In this document: in pieces, positions 16,961-25,090 of the stretch
Numbering within the stretch: position 1 is the first letter of the stretch
How the letters are laid out: every line of letters starts with the position of its first letter
Assembly (NCBI RefSeq): GCF_051900425.1
Contig: NZ_JBHZGK010000004.1
Coordinates: 248,001 to 312,000 of the forward strand
From: Frateuria_A sp051900425
Lineage (GTDB): Bacteria > Pseudomonadota > Gammaproteobacteria > Xanthomonadales > Rhodanobacteraceae
Direction of reading: 5' to 3'
DNA: 64,000 nt
Position numbers and translations under genes: made by a program
Notes under the pieces: generated by a model
Seen by the model: the letters and a program-made list of their open reading frames with translations, nothing else
What the model was told of the DNA's origin: nothing
The model's database searches: none

Positions 16961-17854
16961 CTAGCGCGCTTCGCCCGCGATGGCCGCGAGCGCCTCGGCG
17001 ACGCGGGTGCTGACGTCGATCGCCGCCCGTTCGCCCGGCACGGTGTTGCTGGTGACCAGGCGGGCGATACCGGCGCCATGCAAGGCTGCCAGCGTGCGCC
17101 GCCCGAGCAGCCCGTGCACCACCACCGCGACCGGGGCCGCCTGCGGCAGTTGCTCGCGGACGCCCCGGGCGGTGTCGATCAGCGTGTGGCCGGAGGCGGC
17201 GATGTCGTCCAGCAGCACCGGCGTGTGCCCGCGCCAGCGCGCCAGCGAAGGCAACCGCACGCTGACGTCGCGGTCGCCGCGCCGCTGCTTGCGCGCCACC
17301 ACGCAGGGCGCACCCAGGTGGCCCGCCACGGCCTGCACCCATTGCGCGCTCTCCCCGTCCGGCCCGACCAGAAGCGGCGAGCGGATGTTCGCCCCGATCC
17401 AGGCGGCGAGCGCCGGCGCCGCCTGGACGACCGCCGTGCGGCAGGCGAACACCTCGGCGAGGTCGTGGATGCGGTGCAGGCGCGGGTCGACCGTCACCAC
17501 CCAGTCGAAGGCGTGGCCGAGCAGCTCGCCGATGACCCGCGCGGAGACCGCCTCGCCCGGCCGGAAGCGTGCATCCTGGCGCATGTAGGCCAGGTACGGC
17601 GCCACCAACCCGACCTGGGCCGCACCGAGCTCGCGCGCGGTGGCCGCCGCGGCCAGCAGCGCGAACAGCTTCGCGTCCGGCCGTTGCAGCGAGCAGACCA
17701 GCGCCACGACGCCGCGCGGTGGCGTGGCCAGCCGCAACAGCGCCTCGCCGTCGGGGAAGCGGTGCAGCTCGAGCTGTCCGCGCTGCCAGCCTGCGTGACG
17801 ACAGAGCGCGCGGGCGAAGGCGGCGTTCCCGGGCAACGCGTAGAGTAGGCTCAT
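16961..17854 (-). CDS. Ribose-phosphate pyrophosphokinase (PRPP synthetase) homologue
   Basis: A 297-residue protein of the PRPP synthetase fold. HRFPDGEALLRL (about 31-42), SLQRPDAKLFALL (about 54-66), the substrate stretch VTVDPRLHRIHDLAEVF, flexible loop KQRRGDRDVSVRLP and the PRPP loop VLLDDIAASGHTLIDTA are all present. It belongs to the divergent branch found with NMP phosphorylases, not the housekeeping Prs. Start ATG 17854 overlaps the stop of the phosphorylase gene. Third gene of a unit CBS protein, phosphorylase, PRPP synthetase. It would turn ribose 5-phosphate (or a related ribose phosphate made by the phosphorylase) and ATP into PRPP for base salvage; the exact substrate is inferred. 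Confidence 0.83.
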   Translation of the reverse strand: MSLLYALPGNAAFARALCRHAGWQRGQLELHRFPDGEALLRLATPPRGVVALVCSLQRPDAKLFALLAAAATARELGAAQVGLVAPYLAYMRQDARFRPGEAVSARVIGELLGHAFDWVVTVDPRLHRIHDLAEVFACRTAVVQAAPALAAWIGANIRSPLLVGPDGESAQWVQAVAGHLGAPCVVARKQRRGDRDVSVRLPSLARWRGHTPVLLDDIAASGHTLIDTARGVREQLPQAAPVAVVVHGLLGRRTLAALHGAGIARLVTSNTVPGERAAIDVSTRVAEALAAIAGEAR

Positions 17855-19383
17855 GGGCCGGTTCCGAGGCGGACGATGTCCGGATGGCGCGAGACGTACT
17901 CCATGGCGTAGGCAAGTTCGCCCGGGCTCTGCGCATGCAGGGTGAAGAGCGGCTGGCCGACGACCACGCCATCGCCCAGGCGCACGTCGATCGTCAGCCC
18001 GGCCAGCGGCGAGAGCGGCGCACCGGCGAGCTTGGCCGCCTGTGCGAGGCGACGGCTGTCGATGGCGTCCACACGGCCCGCCCGCGTGGACGCCACCGGC
18101 TGCCGGTAGGCCGCGAGGCCAGGCGTGCGCAGGCCACCCTGGGCCTCGCAGATCGCCTGGAACTGGCGCCACGCGCGACCCGAATCCAGGCAGTCGCGTG
18201 CCGCCACGGACGCGTCGATGCCCACCAAACCGCCGGCCTCGATCACCGCGGCGGCGAGCGCCAGCGCGCGTTCGCGCAGGTCCAGCGGTTGCGACGGCAG
18301 GTTGCGCAGCACCGCCAGCACGTCGTGCGCTTCGAGAGCCGGCCCCACGCCGCGCCCGACCGGCTGCAGGCCATCGGTGCGCATCACCGTGACCCCGAGG
18401 CCGAAACGATCGGCCACGGAACGCAACATCCGCTCGAGCGTGCGCGCGTGGCGTGGCTCGCGCACCTTGGCAGTCGGTCCGACCGGTATGTCGATCACCA
18501 CCCGGGTCGAGCCGGCGGCGATCTTCTTGGACAGGATCGAGGCGACCAGTTGCCCCGGGCTGTCGATGTCCAGCGCGCGCTCGATGCGGATCAGCGCGTC
18601 GTCCACCGGCGCCAGGTTGATCGCCCCGCCCCACACGATGCATCCGCCGGTGCGCTCGACCGTGCGGCGCATGCGTGCCAGGTCCAGCTCCACCGGCGCC
18701 AGCATCGCCATGGTGTCGGCCGTTCCCGCGGGCGAGGTGATTGCGCGCGAGGACGTCTTGGGCATGGTCAGTCCCAGCGCCGTGCAGATGGCCACCACGA
18801 TCGGCGTGGTGCGGTTGCCCGGCAGCCCGCCGACGCAGTGCTTGTCCACGACCACCTCGCCCGGCCAGCGCAGCCGCGCACCGGAGTCGACCATCGCGCC
18901 GGTCAGGGCGACCACCTCGTCCAGATCGAGGTGGTCGTTGCTGCAGGCCGCGATGAAAGCCGCCATTTCGAGGTTCGAGTAGCGCTGCGCGGCGATGTCC
19001 GCCACGATCGCGCGCACTTCGGCGTCGGCAAGGGTGCGGCCGTAGAGCTTCGCGCGGACGCTGGAAAGCGACTCGACGCTGGGCGGGTGCGTGAGCGTCA
19101 CCTGCTCGTGCGCGGCGGGCAGCAACCGCAGCCACGCGGATTCGGACAGGCCCACCTCGTCCGGGGCGAGCGCATCGCCCTGCACGATCGCCAGCGTCGC
19201 CATCAGCCGACGGTCGCCGACGCCCACCTGCAGGCGCGAATGCGGACCGAAACCTTCGCCATGGCAGGCCGGCGAGTCCTTGCGCAGATACGCCACGTGT
19301 TCGCCGCCGGTATCGATGCCGATGCGGCACGGGCGCAGCCGTTCGCCCGGAAACGGCAGCTCAGGCCATGGTTTGGCAGGCAC
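17851..19383 (-). CDS. Thymidine phosphorylase-like / AMP phosphorylase family enzyme
   Basis: A 510-residue member of the thymidine/AMP phosphorylase branch with an N-terminal extension of about 90 residues typical of the archaeal-type enzymes. The phosphate and ribose site KHCVGGLPGNRTTPIVVAI is at about 181-199, preceded by the helix domain SNLEMAAFIAACSNDHLDLDE; SSRAITSPAGTADTM (about 214-228) is also conserved. Archaeal relatives split AMP and phosphate into adenine and ribose 1,5-bisphosphate; the E. coli DeoA branch splits thymidine. Its pairing with a PRPP synthetase homologue and a CBS (adenine nucleotide-binding) protein favours nucleotide salvage. It starts 9 bases after the CBS gene. 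Which substrate it uses is not decided by the sequence. Confidence 0.84.
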   Translation of the reverse strand: MPAKPWPELPFPGERLRPCRIGIDTGGEHVAYLRKDSPACHGEGFGPHSRLQVGVGDRRLMATLAIVQGDALAPDEVGLSESAWLRLLPAAHEQVTLTHPPSVESLSSVRAKLYGRTLADAEVRAIVADIAAQRYSNLEMAAFIAACSNDHLDLDEVVALTGAMVDSGARLRWPGEVVVDKHCVGGLPGNRTTPIVVAICTALGLTMPKTSSRAITSPAGTADTMAMLAPVELDLARMRRTVERTGGCIVWGGAINLAPVDDALIRIERALDIDSPGQLVASILSKKIAAGSTRVVIDIPVGPTAKVREPRHARTLERMLRSVADRFGLGVTVMRTDGLQPVGRGVGPALEAHDVLAVLRNLPSQPLDLRERALALAAAVIEAGGLVGIDASVAARDCLDSGRAWRQFQAICEAQGGLRTPGLAAYRQPVASTRAGRVDAIDSRRLAQAAKLAGAPLSPLAGLTIDVRLGDGVVVGQPLFTLHAQSPGELAYAMEYVSRHPDIVRLGTGP

Positions 19384-19392
19384 GCACGGCTC

Positions 19393-19839
19393 CTAGAGAT
19401 AGGCCCGATCGAGGGTCGGCTGGGCGTTGAGCGTCTGGTTGATCCGGTCGGCCAGTTCGGCGAGGGCGACCAGCACGTCGTCCGTGCTGAGGATGCCAAC
19501 CAGCACGCCGGCATCATCGACCAGCGGAAGCCGGCGCACGCCCCGCTGCTGCATGACGTCCACCACCTCGTCGATCGGCGCATCCGGCCTGCAGTGCAGC
19601 AGCGGCGCGGACATGACGCATTCGAGCGTAGTGGTCGCCGGATCGAAATGCGCGGCGATGCAGCGTGTGACGAGGTCGCGGTCGGTCACGATGCCGACCG
19701 GCTCGGGGCGGCCGTCCTGCTCGCGCGTCACTACCAGACAGCCGGCCTGGTGCCTGCGCATGACGCCGGCGGCCTCGCTCACCGTCGCCGAAGCGCCCGC
19801 CTGGACGACCCGCCGGGTACCGATGTCGATGGCACGCAT
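19393..19839 (-). CDS. CBS-domain pair protein
   Basis: A 148-residue Bateman module: first CBS about 1-62 (GIVTDRDLVTRCI), second about 70-130 (RGVRRLPLVDDAGVLVGILSTDDVL). No other domain. ATG 19839 follows a clear AAGGAGG. It heads the operon with the NMP phosphorylase and PRPP synthetase homologue, and its counterpart at 989-1438 heads the glucan phosphorylase operon, so in both cases a probable adenylate sensor is paired with a phosphorylase. FNR-type box at 19900-19913. Confidence 0.9.
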   Translation of the reverse strand: MRAIDIGTRRVVQAGASATVSEAAGVMRRHQAGCLVVTREQDGRPEPVGIVTDRDLVTRCIAAHFDPATTTLECVMSAPLLHCRPDAPIDEVVDVMQQRGVRRLPLVDDAGVLVGILSTDDVLVALAELADRINQTLNAQPTLDRAYL

Positions 19840-19899
19840 GGCGCCTCCTTTCCGCTCGCTGCTGACGGCATCAGGATGGCGGTTTGCTTCGCGCCCCGA

Positions 19900-19913
19900 T
19901 TGACCAGGATCAA
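19900..19913. promoter_or_regulatory. FNR-type box for CBS/phosphorylase operon
   Basis: TTGACCAGGATCAA. Centre lies 67.5 bases upstream of the minus-strand CBS start. It is 34 bases, centre to centre, from the next box, which faces the divergent gene. Confidence 0.7.
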
Positions 19914-19933
19914 CTGGCGCACCGCCGGCTTTG

Positions 19934-19947
19934 TTGACCGGCATCAA
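19934..19947. promoter_or_regulatory. FNR-type box for release-factor-like protein
   Basis: TTGACCGGCATCAA, identical to the sqr box. Centre is 68.5 bases upstream of ATG 20009. The two boxes in this divergent region sit almost mirror-symmetrically to their genes. Confidence 0.7.
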
Positions 19948-20008
19948 CTGCCTGTCCGGAAGCATCGCTACCTTCCTCCTTGCATGTCGCCCGTTGCCGG
20001 AGAAAGCC

Positions 20009-20431
20009 ATGAACAAGACATGGGTGCTGGTGGCCGATAGCGAAAAGGCGCGCCTGTTCGAATTCGGGCACTGCCGGGAGCCCTGGGCCGAGACCGCCTG
20101 CTTCGTCAACACCGAGGCTGCGCGCAGCCCGGGTGCCGAACGGCAGCCGCGCGTACAGGAGCGCATCGGCAGTGCACGGCATGCGATCGAGCCGCGCACC
20201 GCTCCGAAGGACAAGGCCAGCGCGCGCTTTGCTGCCACGCTGGCCGCCGCGCTGCGCGCTGGGCGCGACGCGCATCGCTTCCAGTCGCTGGTCATCGCCG
20301 CGGCGCCACGCTTCCTGGGCGCGCTCCACGGCGAGCTGGGCAAGGAGGTGCAGCAATGCGTGAGCCGTGAGATCCGGCGCAACCTGAGCGGCCTGGACAG
20401 CGGCGCCATCCGCGGTTACCTGCTCGACTGA
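20009..20431 (+). CDS. Host-attachment/bacterial archaeo-eukaryotic release factor-like protein
   Basis: A 140-residue protein of the 'required for attachment to host cells' family, now grouped with bacterial relatives of eukaryotic release factor domain (baeRF). It begins WVLVADSEKARLFEFGH, the typical strand-loop of the fold, and ends REIRRNLSGLDSGAIRGYL with the family's conserved helix. ATG 20009 follows GGAGAA. Its link with ribosomes is predicted from fold only, and attachment was inferred from a mutant in another genus. Its FNR-type box and stress gene neighbours suggest a function during growth arrest. Confidence 0.85.
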   Translation: MNKTWVLVADSEKARLFEFGHCREPWAETACFVNTEAARSPGAERQPRVQERIGSARHAIEPRTAPKDKASARFAATLAAALRAGRDAHRFQSLVIAAAPRFLGALHGELGKEVQQCVSREIRRNLSGLDSGAIRGYLLD

Positions 20432-20445
20432 TCGGCACACGCAAC

Positions 20446-21237
20446 TCAATGCGAAAGCAGGATGGGGCGATCGATGTGGCTGAGCAGGCTTCGGGTCATC
20501 TGGCTGCGCCCGAACGTGCTGCTCCAGTGGCGGCCGTAGGCGCCCATCACCAGCAGGTCCGCGCCCATCCGCCGGGCGACGTCGGCGACCGAAACATCCC
20601 GCTGGCGCGAGGGATCGAGCGACTCCCACTGCGCCTGGATACCCTGCCGGATCATCCACGCGTGCAGCGGCAACGGCGAAGGCGTGATGCCCGGCAGGCA
20701 GGCCTGCTCGCCATCGAGCACGCAGATGTCGGTCGCCCTGGCCAGCAACGGAAGCGCGACGCGGATGGCATTGGCCGCCTCGGCCGAGCCGTTCCACGCC
20801 ACCAGCACGCGCGTGCCCGTGACGCCCTTCCAGGTGGAGGGCACCAGCAGCAGCGAACCGGCGGCCTCCACCAGTGCCCGGTCGGGTTCGGGCGAGAGCA
20901 GGTCGCGTGCCCCGCCTGCGACCGAGACCTCCAGGCAGACCAGGTCGGCCAGCCGCGATCGCTTGGCGATCGCCGGCCCGATCTCGCCACGCAGGACTTC
21001 CCAATCGCCCTCGACGCCAGCCTGTGCGCACTGCTCCAGCCACCAGTCGCGCCGGGCGCGAGCACCCTGCTCCTCAGCCTCCAGCAAAGCGGTTTCGAAG
21101 GACAGCGCCACTGGCGGCTGCAGCGGCAACACCTGGAAGCCGCAGGCGAAGGCATCCACGCGCCTGGCGAGCGACAACACCGTTTCCAGGAACGGACCGC
21201 CGGCATGGGGCCCGGCGTCCACAAGCATCTCGAGCAT
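20446..21237 (-). CDS. Universal stress protein, tandem-domain type
   Basis: A 263-residue two-domain Usp. The second half opens with RVLVAWNGSAEAANAIRVAL and closes with LLVMGAYGRHWSSTFGRSQMTRSLL; the first two glycines of the nucleotide loop are kept but the distal Gly-Gly-Ala-Thr seen in sister proteins is replaced, so ATP binding is doubtful. ATG 21237 starts directly at the fold and has a GAGG-like ribosome site. Tail to tail with the baeRF-like gene (14-base gap). FNR-type box at 21295-21308. Confidence 0.88.
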   Translation of the reverse strand: MLEMLVDAGPHAGGPFLETVLSLARRVDAFACGFQVLPLQPPVALSFETALLEAEEQGARARRDWWLEQCAQAGVEGDWEVLRGEIGPAIAKRSRLADLVCLEVSVAGGARDLLSPEPDRALVEAAGSLLLVPSTWKGVTGTRVLVAWNGSAEAANAIRVALPLLARATDICVLDGEQACLPGITPSPLPLHAWMIRQGIQAQWESLDPSRQRDVSVADVARRMGADLLVMGAYGRHWSSTFGRSQMTRSLLSHIDRPILLSH

Positions 21238-21294
21238 GGCGGGTTCCTCGCATGGCGCCCATTGCCAGCATCGCGTGCGGCGTACTTGGCGCTG

Positions 21295-21308
21295 TTGACC
21301 AGGATCAA
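21295..21308. promoter_or_regulatory. FNR-type box upstream of universal stress protein
   Basis: TTGACCAGGATCAA. Centre 64.5 bases upstream of the minus-strand start 21237. The response regulator gene diverges from here, but its start is 163 bases away. Confidence 0.7.
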
Positions 21309-21464
21309 CCTGGCGCAGGGAGGTTTTGACGCACGCTTGATCGCCTTCGCGCGCGGCGTGGACCTTCTCTGGTATATAGCCGGCAGGTCGCGTCATCGAG
21401 CGGGCCCGCAGGCCCTCCCGGCTTCTGGCGGCTACCACGCCAACCAGCATGCGATGGGGCTCTC

Positions 21465-22217
21465 GTGTCGGTACAGGACCCTGACAAGCCACAAGGGGTG
21501 TCACTCCGGCAGGCTCACCTGCTGGTCGTCGACGACGACGCCGAGGTCGCGGCGCTGCTCAAGCGCTATCTCTCCGCCCAAGGCTTCCAGGTGAGCACGG
21601 TCGGCAACGGCCAGCACATGCTTGCGGTGCTGGCGACCGACGCGATCGACCTGGTGCTGCTGGACCTCGGCCTGCCCGGGGAGGACGGGCTGGAACTGAC
21701 GCGCCACCTGCACGAGCACTGGCGCGGACCGGTGATCATCGTCACCGGCCGCGGCGACTCGGTCGACCGCATCGTCGGTTTGGAAGTCGGTGCCGACGAC
21801 TACGTGACCAAGCCGTTCGAACTGCGCGAACTGCTGGCACGCATCCGCAGCGTGCTGCGCCGTACCGCCGAGCACCCCCGACAGGCGATGTCGCGGCCGG
21901 CGGTCTACCGCTTCGCCGGTTACCGGCTGGAACTGGACAGTCGCACCCTGCTCGCGCCCTCGGGCGATGCCGTGCCGCTGACCAGCGGCGAGTTCGGACT
22001 GCTGCGCGTGCTGGTCACCCACGCCAACCGGGTGCTGTCGCGGGACGAGTTGATGAACCACCTCTACGGCAGGGATTCGGGCCCCTACGACCGCGCCGTC
22101 GACGTACAGATCGGCCGCCTGCGTCGCAAGATCGAGCCCGACCCCGCCTCTCCGGTGCTGATCAAGTCGGTGCGCGGCGCCGGCTACATCTTCAGCGATA
22201 CGGTACGCCAGGAGTGA
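21465..22217 (+). CDS. OmpR/PhoB-family response regulator
   Basis: A 250-residue DNA-binding regulator. Receiver domain about 17-130 with acidic pocket VVDDD, phosphoacceptor Asp67 (LVLLDLGLPGEDG) and Lys117 (YVTKPF). Winged-helix effector about 148-245 ending IKSVRGAGYIFSD. GTG 21465 starts the gene. The sensor kinase gene begins 4 bases after its stop, so the two form a two-component pair. Target genes are not visible, but the location between Usp genes and next to an FNR-family regulator suggests control of the same survival programme. Confidence 0.9.
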   Translation: MSVQDPDKPQGVSLRQAHLLVVDDDAEVAALLKRYLSAQGFQVSTVGNGQHMLAVLATDAIDLVLLDLGLPGEDGLELTRHLHEHWRGPVIIVTGRGDSVDRIVGLEVGADDYVTKPFELRELLARIRSVLRRTAEHPRQAMSRPAVYRFAGYRLELDSRTLLAPSGDAVPLTSGEFGLLRVLVTHANRVLSRDELMNHLYGRDSGPYDRAVDVQIGRLRRKIEPDPASPVLIKSVRGAGYIFSDTVRQE

Positions 22218-22221
22218 TGCC

Positions 22222-24249
22222 GTGCCATCACGAGCCGATGACAACGACCTGTTCCGCACGCTGTTTGAGACGGCCCCGGACGCGATGGTCGTGGTCGACG
22301 CGGCCGGCGACATCGTGCTGGCCAACCCCCAGGCGGACCGTTTGTTCGGCTACGCCCCGGGCGCGCTGCTCGGCCTGCGCGTGGAGAATCTGTTGCCCGA
22401 AGCCGCGCGTGCCGCACACGTCGCCTATCGCGCCGGCTACATGGCGCATCCGCGGACGCGCCCGATGGGTGCGGGCTACGAACTGACCGGCGTGCGGCGC
22501 GACGGCAGTACCTTCCCGATGGAGATCGCACTCAGCCCGGTCGGAAGCGGTCGCTATGCTGCCTCCATCCGCGACATCTCCGAGACGCAGCGGGCGCGGC
22601 AGGCGCTGCGGCGCGCGCAGCGCGACGGCTACCTGGCCGAACTGGGCCGTCTTGTGCTTGAGGCCGGCAACGACGGCTCGCTGCGCGTGGCGGTCTCCGG
22701 CCTGATCGCCACCGCCATGGGCGTCGACGCGGTGGCTGTTGCGGTAGGGCTGCCCGGTGGCAAGGCCTTGCCGATCCGCTCGGCATCGGGTCTCGCACCG
22801 GATGTCCTGGACGCACTCGCCGATGCGTTTGCCCGCGATGGCTTGGCTGCGCGCCTGGGCGAGCGGCATGTCCCGGGTGCATGGATCCTGTCGGAGGATG
22901 CGGCCGGCACCTTGCCCGCCGTGCGCGCGGCGCTGAAGGCGCATGGATTGTCCGACGCGGCGATCGTCCCGTTGCTCGATCGCCACGAGGCGACCGGCGC
23001 GCTGCTCGCGCTCAACCGGAAACCATGCGAGTGGGACGCCGACCAGCGGGCCTTCCTGCAACTGGCGGCCAACATGCTCGCCGCGGCCGTGCTGCGCGGG
23101 CGCAGCCAGGAGCAGCTCGCCCACGCGCAACGGCTGGATGCGCTGGGCCAGCTCACCGGCGGCATCGCACACGACTTCAACAACCTGCTCACCGTCGTGT
23201 CGGGCAACCTGCAGATACTGGACGCGGAGTACGCCGGCGTGGGCGACGCCCGCGAGCTCATCGACAGCGCGTCGCGCGCGGTCGACCGCTGCATCAACCT
23301 CACCCGCAAGCTGCTGGGTTTCTCGCGCCGCCGCGCGCTGGCCCCACGCGGCGTGCGACCGCAGCAGATCCTGGACGAGTTGGGCGACATGCTGGCGCGC
23401 ACGCTGGGCGCTCGCATCCATGTCGAGCTGGACTGCCCTGCCCGCGTCCCTGCCGTCTTTGCCGACCCCGGGGAGCTGGAAACGGCGCTGGTCAACCTCG
23501 CGATCAATGCCCGTGACGCGATGCCGGACGGGGGACTGCTGCGGATCAGCGCCCGCTTGCGAGAACTCGGCGCAGGCGAAACCGGTGGCCTGCCACCGGG
23601 CCAGTACGTGGCATTCCTGGTCGAGGACAGCGGCACGGGCATGACGCAGGAGGTGCTGGACCATGCGCTGGAGCCTTTCTTCACCACCAAGGACGCCGGC
23701 AAGGGCAGCGGCCTTGGATTGAGCATGGTCTATGGGTTCGTCAGGCAGTCGGGCGGGCGCGTCGTGATCGGCAGCCAGCCAGGCCGCGGCACGCGCGTGG
23801 AAATCCTGCTGCCGACCGCACCACCGGTGGAAGAGATCGGCGAGGCCCGCACCCCCGGCAGCGTCACCCCGGGGCATGCGCGGGTGTTGGTGGTCGAGGA
23901 CGAGCCGGGCGTGCGCAAGGTCGCCGTGCGCTTCCTGCATGCGCTGGGCTACGACACGCTGGAAGCCGCCGACGCGCAACGGGCGCTGGAGCTGCTGCGC
24001 ATCGACCGCGGCATCCAGTTGCTGTTCTCGGACGTGGCGCTGGGTAACGGCAGCAACGGCTTCGAGCTGGTGCGCGAGGCGCGTCGGCTGCGCCCGGGAC
24101 TGCCCGCACTGCTTACCTCCGGCTACGAGCGTTCCACCGATGGTGCCGACGAGGCACTGCAGAGCGGCGTCGGCCTGTTGCGCAAGCCGTACCGACGCGA
24201 CCAACTGGGCGAAGCGCTGGCGCTGGCCCTGGAAGAGCGGCCGGGCTGA
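22222..24249 (+). CDS. Soluble hybrid sensor histidine kinase (PAS-GAF-HisKA-HATPase-REC)
   Basis: A 675-residue kinase without transmembrane helices. PAS domain about 8-120 (FETAPDAMVVVDAAGDIVLANPQ), GAF-like domain about 145-285, phosphoacceptor His317 in GGIAHDFNNLL, N-box NLAINARDAMPDGG, G-boxes VEDSGTGM and GKGSGLGLSMVYG, then a C-terminal receiver (about 550-670) with Asp604 (LFSDVALG) and the KPY lysine. GTG 22222 follows GGAG by 8 bases. Its cytosolic location and PAS/GAF input point to an internal signal such as redox state, oxygen or a small ligand; the sensing cofactor is not identifiable. It should phosphorylate the regulator encoded just upstream. Confidence 0.9.
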   Translation: MPSRADDNDLFRTLFETAPDAMVVVDAAGDIVLANPQADRLFGYAPGALLGLRVENLLPEAARAAHVAYRAGYMAHPRTRPMGAGYELTGVRRDGSTFPMEIALSPVGSGRYAASIRDISETQRARQALRRAQRDGYLAELGRLVLEAGNDGSLRVAVSGLIATAMGVDAVAVAVGLPGGKALPIRSASGLAPDVLDALADAFARDGLAARLGERHVPGAWILSEDAAGTLPAVRAALKAHGLSDAAIVPLLDRHEATGALLALNRKPCEWDADQRAFLQLAANMLAAAVLRGRSQEQLAHAQRLDALGQLTGGIAHDFNNLLTVVSGNLQILDAEYAGVGDARELIDSASRAVDRCINLTRKLLGFSRRRALAPRGVRPQQILDELGDMLARTLGARIHVELDCPARVPAVFADPGELETALVNLAINARDAMPDGGLLRISARLRELGAGETGGLPPGQYVAFLVEDSGTGMTQEVLDHALEPFFTTKDAGKGSGLGLSMVYGFVRQSGGRVVIGSQPGRGTRVEILLPTAPPVEEIGEARTPGSVTPGHARVLVVEDEPGVRKVAVRFLHALGYDTLEAADAQRALELLRIDRGIQLLFSDVALGNGSNGFELVREARRLRPGLPALLTSGYERSTDGADEALQSGVGLLRKPYRRDQLGEALALALEERPG

Positions 24250-24255
24250 CCGTCT

Positions 24256-24978
24256 TCAGTGGATGGTGGCACCCTGCCCGGCCATGCGGCGCAGGCCGTC
24301 GGGATCGAGCAGGCGGATCTCGCGCCGCTGCACATCGATGCACTGCATCCGCTCGAGCCTGGACAACGCGCGGGTCACCGTTTCGTGTTTGATCCCCAGG
24401 AAACTGGCGATGTCGGCGCGACCCATGCGCAGCAGGAAGTGGCGCGGGCTGAAACCCAGCCGCAGGTGGCGCTCGGCCATGTCCAGCAGGAACGCGGCCA
24501 CGCGTTGCTCGGCGGTAAGCGTACCCAGGGCCAGCATCCATGCGCGGTCGTTGCGGATCTCGCCAGCCAGTGCTGCGGTCAGCCGCGTCTGCAGCTCGGG
24601 CATGCGCAGGCAGGCATGCAACACCGGCGGGTAAGGCAGCTCCCAGACCTCGCTGTCGTCCAGCGCGACCACGTCGCAGGCGAAGTGTGCCAGCCCGATC
24701 GACTCCACGCCGACCAGGTCACCGCGCATGCGGAAGCCGGTCACCCGTTCGCGTCCGTCCTCGGACAATTCGCAGGTCTTCAGGAATCCCGCGTGCACCA
24801 GATAGATCGCGTGGAACGATTGCCCCGCCCGGTAGACGTGCTGGCCCGGTGCGAGCTTGCGGCGGACCAGCTGCACGTGCTGCGAGAGTTGCTCGATGTC
24901 GATCGGCCCCACCGAGGCCATGGCTTGCAGCACCGGGAGGGAGGCAGGCATCGGGACGTGGGTGGCGAGGGCGTTCAT
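24256..24978 (-). CDS. CRP/FNR-family regulator lacking the iron-sulfur cysteine cluster
   Basis: A 240-residue regulator: cyclic-nucleotide-binding-like beta roll (about 30-140; HVYRAGQSFHAIYLVHAGFLKT, GFRMRGDLVGVESIG), dimer helix about 142-175 and helix-turn-helix about 186-212 (RADIASFLGIKHETVTRALSRL). The recognition helix carries Glu199, Thr202 and Arg203, corresponding to E-x-x-S-R of FNR, which reads TTGAT half sites; CRP has a Gly there. Unlike FNR it has no N-terminal cysteine group (cysteines only at 69, 101, 123 and 213), so it resembles DNR or FixK types that sense by haem or by expression level. It is the best local candidate to bind the 17 palindromes found here. Start ATG 24978 with GGAAG upstream. 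Convergent with the sensor kinase gene, 6-base gap. Confidence 0.9.
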   Translation of the reverse strand: MNALATHVPMPASLPVLQAMASVGPIDIEQLSQHVQLVRRKLAPGQHVYRAGQSFHAIYLVHAGFLKTCELSEDGRERVTGFRMRGDLVGVESIGLAHFACDVVALDDSEVWELPYPPVLHACLRMPELQTRLTAALAGEIRNDRAWMLALGTLTAEQRVAAFLLDMAERHLRLGFSPRHFLLRMGRADIASFLGIKHETVTRALSRLERMQCIDVQRREIRLLDPDGLRRMAGQGATIH

Positions 24979-25090
24979 GGCGATCTTCCCGGGCGTTGGC
25001 GTTGGCTGCCACGTTAGCCAGCCATTGCCACGGAACGACGTCGGCCGCGCAACCTTGTGTAACGGTCGGTAACAGTCCCGCGCCTGCCTG

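Noticed and set aside
17855..19330. Upstream extension of the PRPP synthetase frame to 19330
   Set aside because: The added residues are a frame-shifted shadow of the phosphorylase gene; ATG 17854 begins the family sequence and overlaps the phosphorylase stop.
24979..25090. Possible FNR box in front of the FNR-family regulator gene
   Set aside because: Only GTAACGGTCGGTAAC-like direct repetition is present, not TTGAY-N4-RTCAA; autoregulation by the same motif is not supported.
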